A DNA stretch of 64,000 nt from Gammaproteobacteria bacterium (GCA_021323735.1 JAJPKM010000036.1:186001-250000); one strand, 5' to 3'; counted from the first letter of the stretch, positions 46,497 through 56,854 are shown. Notes: generated by a model from the letters alone, not told the origin. Numbers and translations are program-made.

Positions 46497-48317
46497 ATGA
46501 AGAAATCGGGAGACCCTTTGAAAAACTCACGTAGACGGTTCTTGACCAATGCCTCCCTGGGCGTCGTCGGCGCCACCATCGGCGCGTATGAGCCGGCCTC
46601 CGCGCAGAGCAGCGCGCCGCCCCCTCCCGGCGCACCCTCGGCATTCGCCACCTCGCCTCCCGTGGGGCCCGAAGTCTCCGCGGTCACTTTTGGCGAAGCC
46701 CAGAAGCTCATGCAGATTGAATTGAGCCATCAGCAAGCTCTCGAAGCCGCCGGCAGTTGGCGAGAGGCTATGGCGCCGCTGTACGAGCGGCGCACGGGGC
46801 CGAAGAAATTGCAGCTGGAAGCCGCACTGGCGCCGGCTACGCGCTGGGAACCGAGCCAATACGCACCAAAAACGCGTCACGGCGCAGATCGTTTCGTTCG
46901 TAGCCAGATCGAAGCCCGAGCGTTGCCGGCCGCCGATGCCGACATCGCCTTTGCGCCGGTGACCCAGCTTGCGCACTGGATCGAGACGCGGCAACTCTCC
47001 TCGGAGCGGCTCACGCAGATCTACCTGAAACGGCTGGCGCAATTCGATCCTAAGCTGCGCTGTGTCATCACGCCCACGCCGAAGCTGGCACTTGAACAGG
47101 CGAAACGCGCGGATGCGGAGATTGCAGCCGGCAAATACCGGGGGCCGCTGCACGGCATCCCGTGGGGGGCGAAGGACCTGCTGGACACCGCGGGAATCGC
47201 GACCACGTATGGCGCAGAACCCTTCAAAGGCCGCATACCGACCGCGGACGCCACCGTGGTTCGGCGGCTGCATGCAGCGGGCGCCGTGCTCGTGGCCAAG
47301 CTGAGTCTTGGCGCCCTGGCGCTCAACGATATCTGGTTCGGCGGCCAAACCATGAATCCGTGGCTCCTCGAGGAGGGCTCTTCCGGGTCCAGTGCCGGTC
47401 CGGGGGCTGCCACCGCAGCCGGTCTGGTCGGGTTTTCCGTGGGCAGCGAAACCGGCGGCAGTATTGTGGCCCCCAGCATGCGCTGCGGCGTAACCGGATT
47501 GCGGCCCACGTATGGCCGCGTACCGCGCAGCGGGGCGATGACCCTGTGTTGGTCGCTCGACAAGCTTGGTCCCATGGCACGCAGTGTCGAAGACACCTTG
47601 CTGGTCTTGCGTGCCATTTCAGGGCCGGACAATCTGGACGTCGCCTGCGTGCCGAGCACGCTCGAATATGATTCCGCAGTGCCCATCACGGGCCTGCGCG
47701 TCGGCTATTTCCCGGAGTGGATGAAGGAGGCCACGGAGGTCGACCGTGCCGCTATCGATACCCTTCGCAAGCTCGGCGCGACGCCCGCGGAAGTCTCGAT
47801 ACCGGACTGGCCGTATGACTCGCTGAACGTGATTCTTTTCGCCGAGGCGGCTGCGGCCTTCGAGGAGCTGACTTTAAGCGGCGGTCTGAATCAGTTGAAG
47901 ATGCAGGTGCCCGACGCATGGCCCAACATTTTCCGACAATCGCGATTCCTGTCCGCGGTAGATCTGGTCCAGGCCGACCGTATGCGCCGCAAGGTCGCGA
48001 TGGAAATGGCGCGTGTCTTCTCTGAAGTGGACTTGCTGCTGGTACCCTCATTGCGGGACGAAATCCTGGTCATTACCAACGCCACGGGACATCCGTCTTT
48101 GACGCTGCGCGCAGGATTCGTCGAAGTTGCCGAGGCGCGCAGCGATTGGGCGCCCGATCCGGCGGCGCCGCTGCCGAAATTCAATCCGCCGCGCCGAGTA
48201 CCGCACGGGGTGACCCTGATCGGGCGTCTTTTCGATGAGGGTACGATCGGGCGGGTGGGCATGGCGCTGGAGCGTGAACTGCGCGTGGCAGCCGAGAGAC
48301 CGGCGGGGTTTGGATAG
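46497..48317 (+). CDS. Tat-exported amidase
   Basis: A 606-residue amidase. The N-terminus has a twin-arginine signal (NSRRRFLTNASLGVVGATIG). The active-site Lys lies in GIPWGAKDLLDT, and the Ser-Ser-Lys signature in EEGSSGSSAGPGAATAAG and GSETGGSIVAPS. It is longer than the amidase at 20761 by a Pro/Ala-rich linker (45-70) and an added N-terminal helix. The ATG at 46497 begins the signal. It leads a rightward run of exported peptidases. Confidence 0.9.
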   Translation: MKKSGDPLKNSRRRFLTNASLGVVGATIGAYEPASAQSSAPPPPGAPSAFATSPPVGPEVSAVTFGEAQKLMQIELSHQQALEAAGSWREAMAPLYERRTGPKKLQLEAALAPATRWEPSQYAPKTRHGADRFVRSQIEARALPAADADIAFAPVTQLAHWIETRQLSSERLTQIYLKRLAQFDPKLRCVITPTPKLALEQAKRADAEIAAGKYRGPLHGIPWGAKDLLDTAGIATTYGAEPFKGRIPTADATVVRRLHAAGAVLVAKLSLGALALNDIWFGGQTMNPWLLEEGSSGSSAGPGAATAAGLVGFSVGSETGGSIVAPSMRCGVTGLRPTYGRVPRSGAMTLCWSLDKLGPMARSVEDTLLVLRAISGPDNLDVACVPSTLEYDSAVPITGLRVGYFPEWMKEATEVDRAAIDTLRKLGATPAEVSIPDWPYDSLNVILFAEAAAAFEELTLSGGLNQLKMQVPDAWPNIFRQSRFLSAVDLVQADRMRRKVAMEMARVFSEVDLLLVPSLRDEILVITNATGHPSLTLRAGFVEVAEARSDWAPDPAAPLPKFNPPRRVPHGVTLIGRLFDEGTIGRVGMALERELRVAAERPAGFG

Positions 48318-48416
48318 GAAATCCTACGCGGTACCCGAGCCTTGGAACCAAGCCAAAATCAAGATCAACGTCGAAACCAAAGCCAAGTCAACAAAAGCCA
48401 AATCAAGAGGAATGAG

Positions 48417-50480
48417 ATGAATAAACTGCTGCTGGGCGCGGCGTGCGCCTGTCTTGTCTCGGGCTGCAACCAGGCGCCGCCGGTTTCACAACAGGGCGCC
48501 GCGCCGGCGGCACCGGCACCGATTTCCGGTATCGACGTGCAATACGTAGACGACAGTGTTCGTGCGCAGGATGACTTTTTCAAACACCTCAATGGCAAGT
48601 GGCTCTCGGCCACCGAGATTCCCGCGGATAAGGCCAGCTACGGATCGTTCACCAAACTGTACGACGACTCCCAGGACCAGTTGCGAAGTATTGTCGAGGG
48701 TTTACAGGCCTCGACCGCCGCAAAGGACGCAGATCAGCAGAAAATCGCCGACCTGTATGCCAGTTACATGGACGAGCCCGCCTTGGAAGGATTGGGCTTA
48801 GGTCCGCTGGACAAAGAGTTCGCCCGGATCGATGCGCTCAAGGACAAAAAGGAGATTGCCGGGCTGATCGCCCATTTCAACCGGATCGGGATTACCGCAC
48901 CTTACACCCCGGGTGTCCACCAGGATGCCAAGGACTCCACCAAGTACGTATTCGACTTAGGCCAGGACGGGTTGGGGATGCCCGATCGCGACTACTATCT
49001 CCAGCACGAAGAGAAGATGGAGCAGGCACGCAAGCAGTATGGCCTGTATGTCGAGAAAATGCTGGGTTTGGCCGGCGACAAGAACGCGGCGAAGGACAGC
49101 AAGGACATCGTAGCGCTGGAAACCGATCTGGCAAAAATCCAGTGGACCAAGGTCGCGAACCGCGATCCGGTGAAAACCTATAACAAGGTGATGGTCGCGA
49201 AGCTTGACGGTCTTGCCGCCGACTATGACTGGAAGGCGTACCTGATCGACTCCGGGGTGGAGGGCAAGACGGACTATGTGATCGTCAGCCAGCCGAGTTA
49301 CATCAGCGGTTTCGGCAAGCTGCTGCAGAAGACACCATTGCCGGTATGGAAGGCTTACTTCCGCTGGCAAGTGCTGAACGATCTCGCACCCTACTTGAGC
49401 AAGAGTTTCGTCGATGAGCGGTTTGCCTTCTACGGTACCGTGCTGCAAGGCATTCCGCAGAACCGTCCGCGTTGGAAGCGGGGGATCACGCTGGTCGAGG
49501 GATCCGTGGGCGAGAGCCTGGGCAAGCTCTACGTGGCGCAATACTTTCCGCCCGCCGCGAAGGCACGAATGGACCAATTGGTGCAGAACCTGCTCGCCGC
49601 CTACAAGGCAGACATCGATACCCTCGATTGGATGAGCCCGCAGACCAAGCTAAAAGCGCAGGAGAAGCTGGCAAAGTTCACCACGAAAATCGGCTACCCG
49701 GCGAAATGGCGCGACTACGGCGCGTTGCAAGTCGCCAAGAATGATCTGGTCGGCAATGTGATCCGCGCCCGCGCCTTTGAGTACAACCGCAATCTTGACA
49801 AACTGGGTAAGCCGATCGATCGCGATGAGTGGGGCATGACACCGCAGACCGTCAATGCCTACTACAACCCGGAGTTGAACGAGATCGTGTTCCCGGCCGC
49901 CATCCTGCAGCCGCCGTTCTTCAACCCGAAAGCCGATGATGCCGTGAACTACGGCGGCATCGGCGGTGTCATCGGCCATGAGATCAGCCATGGTTTCGAC
50001 GACCAAGGCAGTCAATACGACGGCGACGGCAATCTGCTGAGCGCTCCGGGTTGGTTCACCCAGCAGGACCTCGACAAGTTCAAGGCCAAGACCCATGCCT
50101 TGGTGGAACAGTATGCCGCCTATGAGCCGGTACCTGGGTATCATGTCAACGGCGAACTCACCTTGGGCGAGAACATTGCCGATAACTCCGGGCTCGCCAT
50201 CGCTTACAAGGCCTATCGGCTGTCCTTGGGGGGCAAGGAGGCGCCGACGATCGACGGTCTGTCGGGCGATCAGCGCTTCTACGGCGGCTGGGCGCAGGTG
50301 TGGCGGGGCAAATCGCGTGACAACGCGCTCATCGTCCGCATCAAGACCGATCCGCACTCGCCGGAATCGATTCGCGGCACCGCACCCGAGATGAATCAGG
50401 CGCCGTTCTACGAGGCATTCGGCGTGAAGGAAGGCGACAAGATGTACCTGCCGCCGGAAAAACGCGTGAACCTCTGGTAG
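48417..50480 (+). CDS. M13-family (neprilysin-like) metallopeptidase
   Basis: A 687-residue lipoprotein (lipobox LVSGC, Cys17). The M13 signature has HEISHGFDDQG (HExxH, zinc ligands) and the third ligand in GENIADNSG, with NAYYNPELNEIVFPAAIL before it. The N-terminal domain (about 50-420) is the family's substrate-size-limiting lobe. M13 enzymes cleave peptides before hydrophobic residues. The ATG at 48417 begins the signal. It follows the amidase and precedes M61 in the same direction. Confidence 0.95.
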   Translation: MNKLLLGAACACLVSGCNQAPPVSQQGAAPAAPAPISGIDVQYVDDSVRAQDDFFKHLNGKWLSATEIPADKASYGSFTKLYDDSQDQLRSIVEGLQASTAAKDADQQKIADLYASYMDEPALEGLGLGPLDKEFARIDALKDKKEIAGLIAHFNRIGITAPYTPGVHQDAKDSTKYVFDLGQDGLGMPDRDYYLQHEEKMEQARKQYGLYVEKMLGLAGDKNAAKDSKDIVALETDLAKIQWTKVANRDPVKTYNKVMVAKLDGLAADYDWKAYLIDSGVEGKTDYVIVSQPSYISGFGKLLQKTPLPVWKAYFRWQVLNDLAPYLSKSFVDERFAFYGTVLQGIPQNRPRWKRGITLVEGSVGESLGKLYVAQYFPPAAKARMDQLVQNLLAAYKADIDTLDWMSPQTKLKAQEKLAKFTTKIGYPAKWRDYGALQVAKNDLVGNVIRARAFEYNRNLDKLGKPIDRDEWGMTPQTVNAYYNPELNEIVFPAAILQPPFFNPKADDAVNYGGIGGVIGHEISHGFDDQGSQYDGDGNLLSAPGWFTQQDLDKFKAKTHALVEQYAAYEPVPGYHVNGELTLGENIADNSGLAIAYKAYRLSLGGKEAPTIDGLSGDQRFYGGWAQVWRGKSRDNALIVRIKTDPHSPESIRGTAPEMNQAPFYEAFGVKEGDKMYLPPEKRVNLW

Positions 50481-50521
50481 GCGATCGATCCAATCAAATG
50501 CAACTCATAAAAGGTAACTCG

Positions 50522-52447
50522 ATGAAGCAGATTCTGATCTCCATGGCGATCGGTTGTGTCCTGTCCGCCGGCGCAGCTCAGGCAAGCCCCGGCCCAACCC
50601 CGATCGCGCCCGGAGCATCGATCGTGGCGCCCAAGGATCGGGCCTATGCCGGCGAAATCCGCCTCAAGGTAGATGCTTCCGATTTGGAACGGCGTATCGT
50701 GCACGTTCACGAGACTTTGAGCGGCGTGGGGAGCGATCTCGTGCTGCTGTATCCGAAGTGGTTGCCGGGTACTCATGCCCCGGAGGGTCCCATCGATCGG
50801 CTGGCGGGCATCAGGATAGCCGCGAACGGCGCACCGGTACCCTGGTCTCGCGATACGGTCGATGTCTACGCATTTCACGTTCATCTAAGCCCCGGGGTGA
50901 AGTCGATCGACATCGATTTCGACTATCTATCGCCGACCAGCCCGAAAGTCGGCGCCATCGAGATCTCGCGCGACATCCTGCTCCTGGAGTGGAATGAGCT
51001 TGTGCTGTACCCGGCGGGTTATTTCACCCGGCAGATTCCGGTCGAGGCAAGCCTCACGTTGCCGGCCGACTGGAAATTCGCGTCGGCGCTGGAAACCGTG
51101 ACGACCGGCGGCAAGGAAACCCAGTTCAAACGCGTCAACTTGGCGACCTTCGTCGACAGCCCGGTATATGCCGGTCGGTATGCATCGCGGCTCGACCTCG
51201 ATCCCAGCGGTGCGACAGCGGTTCATCTGAACCTGTTCGCCGACCGGCCGGAACTGCTGGCGATCAAGCCGGAACAACTCGAGGCGCACCGCAATCTCGT
51301 GCGGCAGGCCTACCAGGTTTTCGGCTCTCATCACTATGCGCACTATGACTTCCTGTACTCGCTGAGCGACCAGATTCAGCAGAACGGGCTCGAGCACCAC
51401 CAGTCGAGCGAAGATGGCAGCGATCCGAATTCCATTACGGATTGGGACAAGACCGCGTATGGCCGGGATCTGCTGGCGCACGAATTCACCCATTCCTGGA
51501 ACGGCAAGTTCAGGCGTCCCGCGGATCTTTGGACGCCGAATTTCAACGTACCCATGCAGGACAGCCTCTTGTGGGTGTACGAAGGCCAGACACAGTACTG
51601 GGGCCAGGTGCTGACGGCACGCTCGGGCCTGTGGACTCCGCAGCAGGCACGCGATCAGCTCGCTCTCACGGCAGCGTCCTATGTCATTCAAGCGGGGCGC
51701 CGATGGCGCGCCTTGCAGGACACCACCAACGACGAGATCATCAATCCGCGCCGCCCCATGTCGTGGCTGAGCTGGCAGCGTTTCGAGGACTATTACTCGG
51801 AGAGCCAATTGATCTGGCTCGACGCCGACACACTGATTCGCGAGCGCTCGCAAGGCAAGCGGTCGCTGGACGACTTCGCGCGGAGCTTCTTCGGCATCGA
51901 CGACGGCGGCTTTGTCACTGTCACGTATACCTTCGAGGACGTGGTCAAGGCACTGAATGCCGTGGAGCCGTATGACTGGTCGGGATTCTTGCGCGCGCGG
52001 CTCGATTCGATCGGTAAGCCGGCGCCGCTCGACGGGCTGCAGCGCGGCGGCTACAAGTTGGTCTATTCGGATACGCCGAGCGAGCTGCTCAAGACGCATG
52101 AGGATCAAGCCAAGCGCGTGAACTTGTTGTATTCCATCGGCGTGGAACTGGACGACAAGGATGGCACCGTCCTGGAGGTGATCTGGGATAGCGCCGCTTT
52201 CAAGGCGAAGATGACGGAAGGCAGTGTTTTGCTGGCCATCAACGGTGCCGCCTACAGCGCCGATGTCCTCAAAGATGCGATTCGAGCGGCGAAATCGACG
52301 ACGCTTCCCATCGAGCTCATCGTCAAGACGGGCGACCGGTACCGGGTATTGTCGCTCGACTATCATGATGGCTTACGCTACCCGCGCTTGGAACGCGATC
52401 AATCCGTGCCGGCGCGGCTCGACGATATCCTGGCCGCGCGGAAGTAG
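50522..52447 (+). CDS. M61-family glycyl aminopeptidase-like metallopeptidase
   Basis: A 641-residue exported protein (signal about 1-22). An N-terminal Ig-like domain is followed by the M61 catalytic domain with LLAHEFTHSWNGKFRRP (HExxH), and a C-terminal PDZ domain (about 550-640). M61 enzymes are aminopeptidases active on glycyl or alanyl peptides. It begins 41 bp after the M13 stop. Its stop codon overlaps the GTG of the amidohydrolase. Confidence 0.92.
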   Translation: MKQILISMAIGCVLSAGAAQASPGPTPIAPGASIVAPKDRAYAGEIRLKVDASDLERRIVHVHETLSGVGSDLVLLYPKWLPGTHAPEGPIDRLAGIRIAANGAPVPWSRDTVDVYAFHVHLSPGVKSIDIDFDYLSPTSPKVGAIEISRDILLLEWNELVLYPAGYFTRQIPVEASLTLPADWKFASALETVTTGGKETQFKRVNLATFVDSPVYAGRYASRLDLDPSGATAVHLNLFADRPELLAIKPEQLEAHRNLVRQAYQVFGSHHYAHYDFLYSLSDQIQQNGLEHHQSSEDGSDPNSITDWDKTAYGRDLLAHEFTHSWNGKFRRPADLWTPNFNVPMQDSLLWVYEGQTQYWGQVLTARSGLWTPQQARDQLALTAASYVIQAGRRWRALQDTTNDEIINPRRPMSWLSWQRFEDYYSESQLIWLDADTLIRERSQGKRSLDDFARSFFGIDDGGFVTVTYTFEDVVKALNAVEPYDWSGFLRARLDSIGKPAPLDGLQRGGYKLVYSDTPSELLKTHEDQAKRVNLLYSIGVELDDKDGTVLEVIWDSAAFKAKMTEGSVLLAINGAAYSADVLKDAIRAAKSTTLPIELIVKTGDRYRVLSLDYHDGLRYPRLERDQSVPARLDDILAARK

Positions 52448-53772
52448 TGGCGGCAACCGGCAAAGTCATCTGGCTGGCCGCGGCAGCGGTGCTGGCGGCC
52501 AGCCAGTGTTTTGCCGAGAGGATCGATCCGCAAATCGGCCGCGAGATTGCAGCGGTTCAAGCGATCGACAATCACGCGCACCCGGTGCTGGCGCCGCCGC
52601 TCGACGTCTCGGACAGGGAGTTCGATGCTCTACCGGTCGCTTCCTTGGAGCCGCAGTCGGACCCCGTCGCCCTGCGGCCCGACTTTCCGCTGCTCGGCAG
52701 CGCCTGGAAGGCGCTATATGGCTTCGAAGTGCCGCCCCCGCTGGATGCGCAAGGGCTCGATCGCCTCAAGGATGCGCGCCGAAAAATGGCCACGCGGCAG
52801 GGCGAGCACTTTCCGGCGTGGGTGCTTGCGCAAGCCGGTATCGGCACCATGCTGGCCAATCGCGTTGCGATGGGCCGGGGCGTACAGCCGCCGCAATTTC
52901 GCTGGGTGCCCTATATCGATGCCTTGCTCTTTCCGCTGGACAACGGCGCCCTTGCAGCCGTGTCGCCGGATCGTACCGAGTTCTTTGCCCTCGAGAGTAT
53001 CGTCCGCAGCCGGTTTCTGCAGGAAGCCGCGCTGAGCGCTCCTCCGGCGACTCTCGACAACTACCTGCGGCAAGTGGTCACGCCCACCCTCGAGCGGCAC
53101 AAACTCGGCGGAGCCGTCGCCGAGAAATTTGAGGTGGCGTATCTGCGCTCGTTCGATTTCTCCGACCCTTCGCGCGCCGAGGTGGAATCCATCTATGCGC
53201 GGTGGATAGGCGGTGGCCAACCTGACGCCGCCGCGTACAAGCGGCTGCAGGATTTTCTGTTTCGATATATCGCGATGGAGTGCGGGCGGTTGGGCCTCGC
53301 CGTGCATTTACATGCGTTCGGCGGCTTCGGCGGCTATTACGCCATCAACGGCGGAAATCCCCTGCTGCTCGAGCCGCTGTTCAATGACCCGCGGTTGCGC
53401 AAGACGAACTTCGTCTTGCTGCATGGCGGATGGCCCTTCGTGCGAGAAATGGCAGCCCTGCTGCAAAAGCCGAATGTGTATGCCGACATTTCGTCCCAGT
53501 CGCTCATCATGGCGCCGCATACCCAGGCGCAGTGGTTACGGGAGTGGCTGGAGATCGTGCCGGAGAAAGTCCTGTTCGGCACCGATGGATATCCTAACTC
53601 GGAGGAATTGGGATGGCCCGAGGCGACGTGGATCGCGAGCCACAACGCGCGGCAGGCGTTGGGCATTGCGCTGACCGGGATGCTCGACGACGGCGAGATC
53701 ACCAGATCCCATGCTCGCGACCTGGCGCGCATGGTTCTGCGCGGAAATGCCGAGACGCTTTATAAATTCTGA
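52447..53772 (+). CDS. Exported amidohydrolase
   Basis: A 441-residue protein with a signal peptide (about 24 residues, SQCFA). A TIM-barrel amidohydrolase fold: the HxH metal motif is in AIDNHAHPVL (41-43), and further His residues lie at about 280-285 (LAVHLHAFGG) and 316-320 (LLHGGWP). The GTDGYPNS stretch supplies the metal-binding Asp. The family includes deacetylases and dipeptidases; the substrate is unknown. GTG start overlaps the M61 stop (TAGTG). Confidence 0.85.
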   Translation: MAATGKVIWLAAAAVLAASQCFAERIDPQIGREIAAVQAIDNHAHPVLAPPLDVSDREFDALPVASLEPQSDPVALRPDFPLLGSAWKALYGFEVPPPLDAQGLDRLKDARRKMATRQGEHFPAWVLAQAGIGTMLANRVAMGRGVQPPQFRWVPYIDALLFPLDNGALAAVSPDRTEFFALESIVRSRFLQEAALSAPPATLDNYLRQVVTPTLERHKLGGAVAEKFEVAYLRSFDFSDPSRAEVESIYARWIGGGQPDAAAYKRLQDFLFRYIAMECGRLGLAVHLHAFGGFGGYYAINGGNPLLLEPLFNDPRLRKTNFVLLHGGWPFVREMAALLQKPNVYADISSQSLIMAPHTQAQWLREWLEIVPEKVLFGTDGYPNSEELGWPEATWIASHNARQALGIALTGMLDDGEITRSHARDLARMVLRGNAETLYKF

Positions 53773-53774
53773 AA

Positions 53775-53804
53775 GCGGCGCGACATGAATTCCAAGCGCG
53801 CCGC
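53775..53804. terminator. Hairpin between convergent genes
   Basis: An 8-bp stem GCGGCGCG / CGCGCCGC around a 14-base loop follows the amidohydrolase stop by 3 bp. There is no clear T-run; the terminator function is weakly supported. Confidence 0.4.
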
Positions 53805-53883
53805 GAAATAAATTCCGCGCGCGACGCAAAACGGAGCTACCGAACATGCCATCTCTGCGTCGCCAGGCCTGCGTCATGCGGCA

Positions 53884-55878
53884 TCAGAAGAAGTTGCTCG
53901 CCTGCACCTGTCGCACGGCGCCGTCCTTCATGGTGAAGGTGAAACGGCTTCCTAAGTCCGCAAAGCGTAAGTTCATGATGGCCAGATCCGGGTAGAACGC
54001 GACGGGCTTGCCATCGATCGCGGCGATCTCATCTCCCGTCACGAACCCGGCGGCTTCCGCCGGGCTACCGGGTGCGACGAAGGTCACGCCGAGTCCGTCG
54101 CCCTGCGGGGCCACGACAAGACCAAGCCGATCCTTCACGAAGGGGATCTGGGCCGCGCCGGCGTTGGGGACTGCAAAGAGCCGGTGATGCGAATAGTCGA
54201 TCACAAGACGGAAGTGCGAGAGGAGCGGCAGACCGACTCCGCCCGCGATGGAAGCCGGGGGCAAGACGGCATCCGGCACGAGCGCAATCGGCGCGCCGGG
54301 AAAATCGACGCCGGCGAAGGCGAGGTGGTCCAGCGTTACCACGGGTTCGATGAACTTGCCGGATAGCCTTGTCGAGGTGCGCCGTCCCTCCATCAGCTTG
54401 TGCTCTTGGACGTAGGACGGGATCACCAACAGAGGTCCGCTCATATTGCCGAGTTCCAGCTCGAACTGGACCGGCGGCGCGCCGTTGATCGACAGCGGTA
54501 CGGTGTGCTCGCCGTCGAGTTCCAGCACCGGAACCTCGCGCGCACCCGTGGGCTTCACCAGCCGGTTAGGATCGCGAAAGGCCAGACGATGATGCGCGTA
54601 GTCGATGTCCACCGCCACGCGATTGAAGACTTCCTCGCCCAGATGAAAGGGTACGAGACGACCGGTGACGCGGGCGAACTGGGGCGGCGCGTCGAACGTC
54701 GCGGCCTTAAGATCCGACAGCTTCATTGCGCCGATCTGCACTGTCACGGCAGCCGACTCCGGTGCCTCGCCGCCGGCGCCCGGTGTCAGCAGTCCCACCG
54801 AGGCTGCGAAGCTCTTGTCGACATGCGTGGGCCCGCCGTAGAGGAACACCATGACATCCTGTCCGCTCACCCTGGCCGGAAAGAAAATACCTGACCCTTT
54901 GTAGGGCTTGAAGTCGATCCAGCCGGATGACGAGGCGCCATTCTTGAACACCAGCTTAGCTGAGTTAGCCAAGGAGTCGGTGTGGCTCGCACCACCCGGC
55001 AGCCAAGATGTCAGTGAGAGACTCCAGATATGCGAAGCGCCCGTGAAGTATACGGTGCGATGGTCGGCGCTGAGATGCGAGCCCCACGGGATATCGCGAT
55101 TGATGTCGTCACCGAGATCCAACGGTTTGCTCCAATGGTCGCCCTCACGGAAGGCGATGCAGAGGCGGCCGAGGCCATTCTTGACCTTGCCGTAGTCGAA
55201 AACGATGAATGATTCATCTGGGGCCACCGCCGGATCGTGGGTGGTTTCCGCCGGATCGCCCAGCGAAACGCGCTGCGGCGGGAGGTACTTTCCGCCCGCA
55301 TATTGCGAGCGGAAGATGTGTGTCGCTCCCTCATCCCTGCGCAGGAAGTACAAGCTGCCGTCGCTCACGATGCTCGGAAAATCGATGAAGGCACTGTCAT
55401 TGAGGGTGGCGCCCAGCCATACGGGTTCACCCCAGCCGCCAGCCTTGCGATCGACTCTCCACAGATGGCTGCCCGGTTGCGGCTTTCCGAAAAAGGTATG
55501 CACCAGCGGCTTGTCGGTTCCGGGGATCGGGCGGTCGGAATTGAAGATCAAGAATGAGCCGTCGGGCGATATGACCGGATTCTGGTCGTACCAGCGTCCG
55601 GAGAATGGGGCCGTTTCAGGCGCTCCCCAGCGTCCGTTGACCCGGTGCGCGATCATGACGAACTTGGTGGAGTCGGTGGAGCGGTCGAAAAATACCGTGT
55701 TGCCGTCCGGCGTGAACGCCGGTGTGTCGTCGGACGCGGCAGTGAGGATGCCGCCCAAGTCAACGACGGTAGGCACCACCGGTGCGGCCATCGTTCGGGC
55801 GGGATTCGCCGCCGCCATCCAGCATCCGATGACGGCAAGCAGGCAGCGAATCGCGCGCGTGTTCGAACCAATACTCAT
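53884..55878 (-). CDS. Propeller, retropepsin-like and PDZ protein
   Basis: A 664-residue exported protein with three domains. About 40-340 is a PD40-type propeller (TFTPDGNTVFFDRSTD with later blades), about 385-580 is a retropepsin-like aspartyl-protease fold, and about 585-650 is a PDZ domain (GLGVTFVAPGSPAEAAGFVTGDEIAAIDG). The catalytic loop that should read D-T/S-G is ELGNMSG (in QFELELGNMSG), so the active Asp is apparently missing and the fold may only bind. The late motif PLLSHFRLVIDYSHHRLF is typical of the family. The PDZ suggests peptide binding. Confidence 0.75.
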   Translation of the reverse strand: MSIGSNTRAIRCLLAVIGCWMAAANPARTMAAPVVPTVVDLGGILTAASDDTPAFTPDGNTVFFDRSTDSTKFVMIAHRVNGRWGAPETAPFSGRWYDQNPVISPDGSFLIFNSDRPIPGTDKPLVHTFFGKPQPGSHLWRVDRKAGGWGEPVWLGATLNDSAFIDFPSIVSDGSLYFLRRDEGATHIFRSQYAGGKYLPPQRVSLGDPAETTHDPAVAPDESFIVFDYGKVKNGLGRLCIAFREGDHWSKPLDLGDDINRDIPWGSHLSADHRTVYFTGASHIWSLSLTSWLPGGASHTDSLANSAKLVFKNGASSSGWIDFKPYKGSGIFFPARVSGQDVMVFLYGGPTHVDKSFAASVGLLTPGAGGEAPESAAVTVQIGAMKLSDLKAATFDAPPQFARVTGRLVPFHLGEEVFNRVAVDIDYAHHRLAFRDPNRLVKPTGAREVPVLELDGEHTVPLSINGAPPVQFELELGNMSGPLLVIPSYVQEHKLMEGRRTSTRLSGKFIEPVVTLDHLAFAGVDFPGAPIALVPDAVLPPASIAGGVGLPLLSHFRLVIDYSHHRLFAVPNAGAAQIPFVKDRLGLVVAPQGDGLGVTFVAPGSPAEAAGFVTGDEIAAIDGKPVAFYPDLAIMNLRFADLGSRFTFTMKDGAVRQVQASNFF

Positions 55879-56218
55879 TGTCGTTTACTCAGTTTGCGGG
55901 GAACCATATGAATTGTCGCATGCCGGGGGTGGCCGGCAAGAGGGTCAAGAGGAAGGCACGAAATATGGGATGTCTCCATCATACGGACGTTCTCAACGGC
56001 GCTCCCTTAAAGATCCCGCTCAGCGGCTGCGATATTCCCTGCATTGCACCGCAGGACGGAACATTCGCAAGACATTTTTAGGGTTGACCGGAAATGCGGG
56101 AATAAAGCACGCCTGATGCCGGTCTTCCATTGAGGAACTCCCAAGCAAGTTCCATGTCACTAATTCAGCGGTGACGAATTATTTGGCCGCAACGCCACAA
56201 TCGCCGCAAGAGGTAGTT
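55879..56218. other. Intergenic region between divergent genes
   Basis: About 340 bp. Short frames, including a 67-residue one at 55878-56081 with no similarity I can name, are not supported. I see no clear hairpin or dyad; both flanking promoters presumably lie here. Confidence 0.45.
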
Positions 56219-56797
56219 ATGAGCAATCTAGCGCTCAGCGCAATCGCGAATACCCGACTCAAAATTCCGGGTGCCGACCCTTGGCATGCGGACCCAAACG
56301 ATCCTGCCGTCTCCGTGATGACGGACTTTCGCGAACACGCCTCGGTCACGGTAACGGAGACCGCCAAGATCGATGACGCGCTCGAGCATATGAAGCACGC
56401 CGGTGTACGCTCTGCGTTCGCCATCGATGATCGGAACCGGGTCGTCGTCGGCCTCATCACGGCCTACGATATTACCGGCGAGAAACCGATGCAGTATATG
56501 CAGTCCGCGGCAATACCACGCCGCGAAGTGCTGGTGTGCGACATCATGCGCACACTCTCGGAGTTACGCGTTGTGGATATCAAACAGATCGAGCGCGCCA
56601 CCGTTGCCGATGTGTCCAAGCTTTTCAGTGAGTGGCCATTGACCCACATACCGGTCGTGGAAACGAACGAAGGCGGCGAGCGACGGCTGCGCGGCTTGCT
56701 GTCGGCGGCAAAGATCAAACGTTTGTTGTCGGCGCCCGGCAAGCTGCACGGTCACAAGGCAAGGTCTAGTCCGGAGGTTGCAGCGAGCCTGTCTTGA
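56219..56797 (+). CDS. CBS-domain protein
   Basis: A 192-residue soluble protein with a pair of CBS domains (about 30-90 and 105-180): VTVTETAKIDDALEHMKHAGVRSAFAIDD and VADVSKLFSEWPLTHIPVVETNEGG. CBS pairs bind adenosyl compounds such as AMP or SAM and regulate enzymes or channels. No catalytic domain is attached. The ATG at 56219 follows AGAGG by 5 bp; a GTG 16 codons upstream is less likely. It stands alone. Confidence 0.85.
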   Translation: MSNLALSAIANTRLKIPGADPWHADPNDPAVSVMTDFREHASVTVTETAKIDDALEHMKHAGVRSAFAIDDRNRVVVGLITAYDITGEKPMQYMQSAAIPRREVLVCDIMRTLSELRVVDIKQIERATVADVSKLFSEWPLTHIPVVETNEGGERRLRGLLSAAKIKRLLSAPGKLHGHKARSSPEVAASLS

Positions 56798-56854
56798 CAT
56801 TCCGCAGCCGCGTCGGCGAACGAGCGGATGCGGCGGCAGCGTCCAGGACAACTG

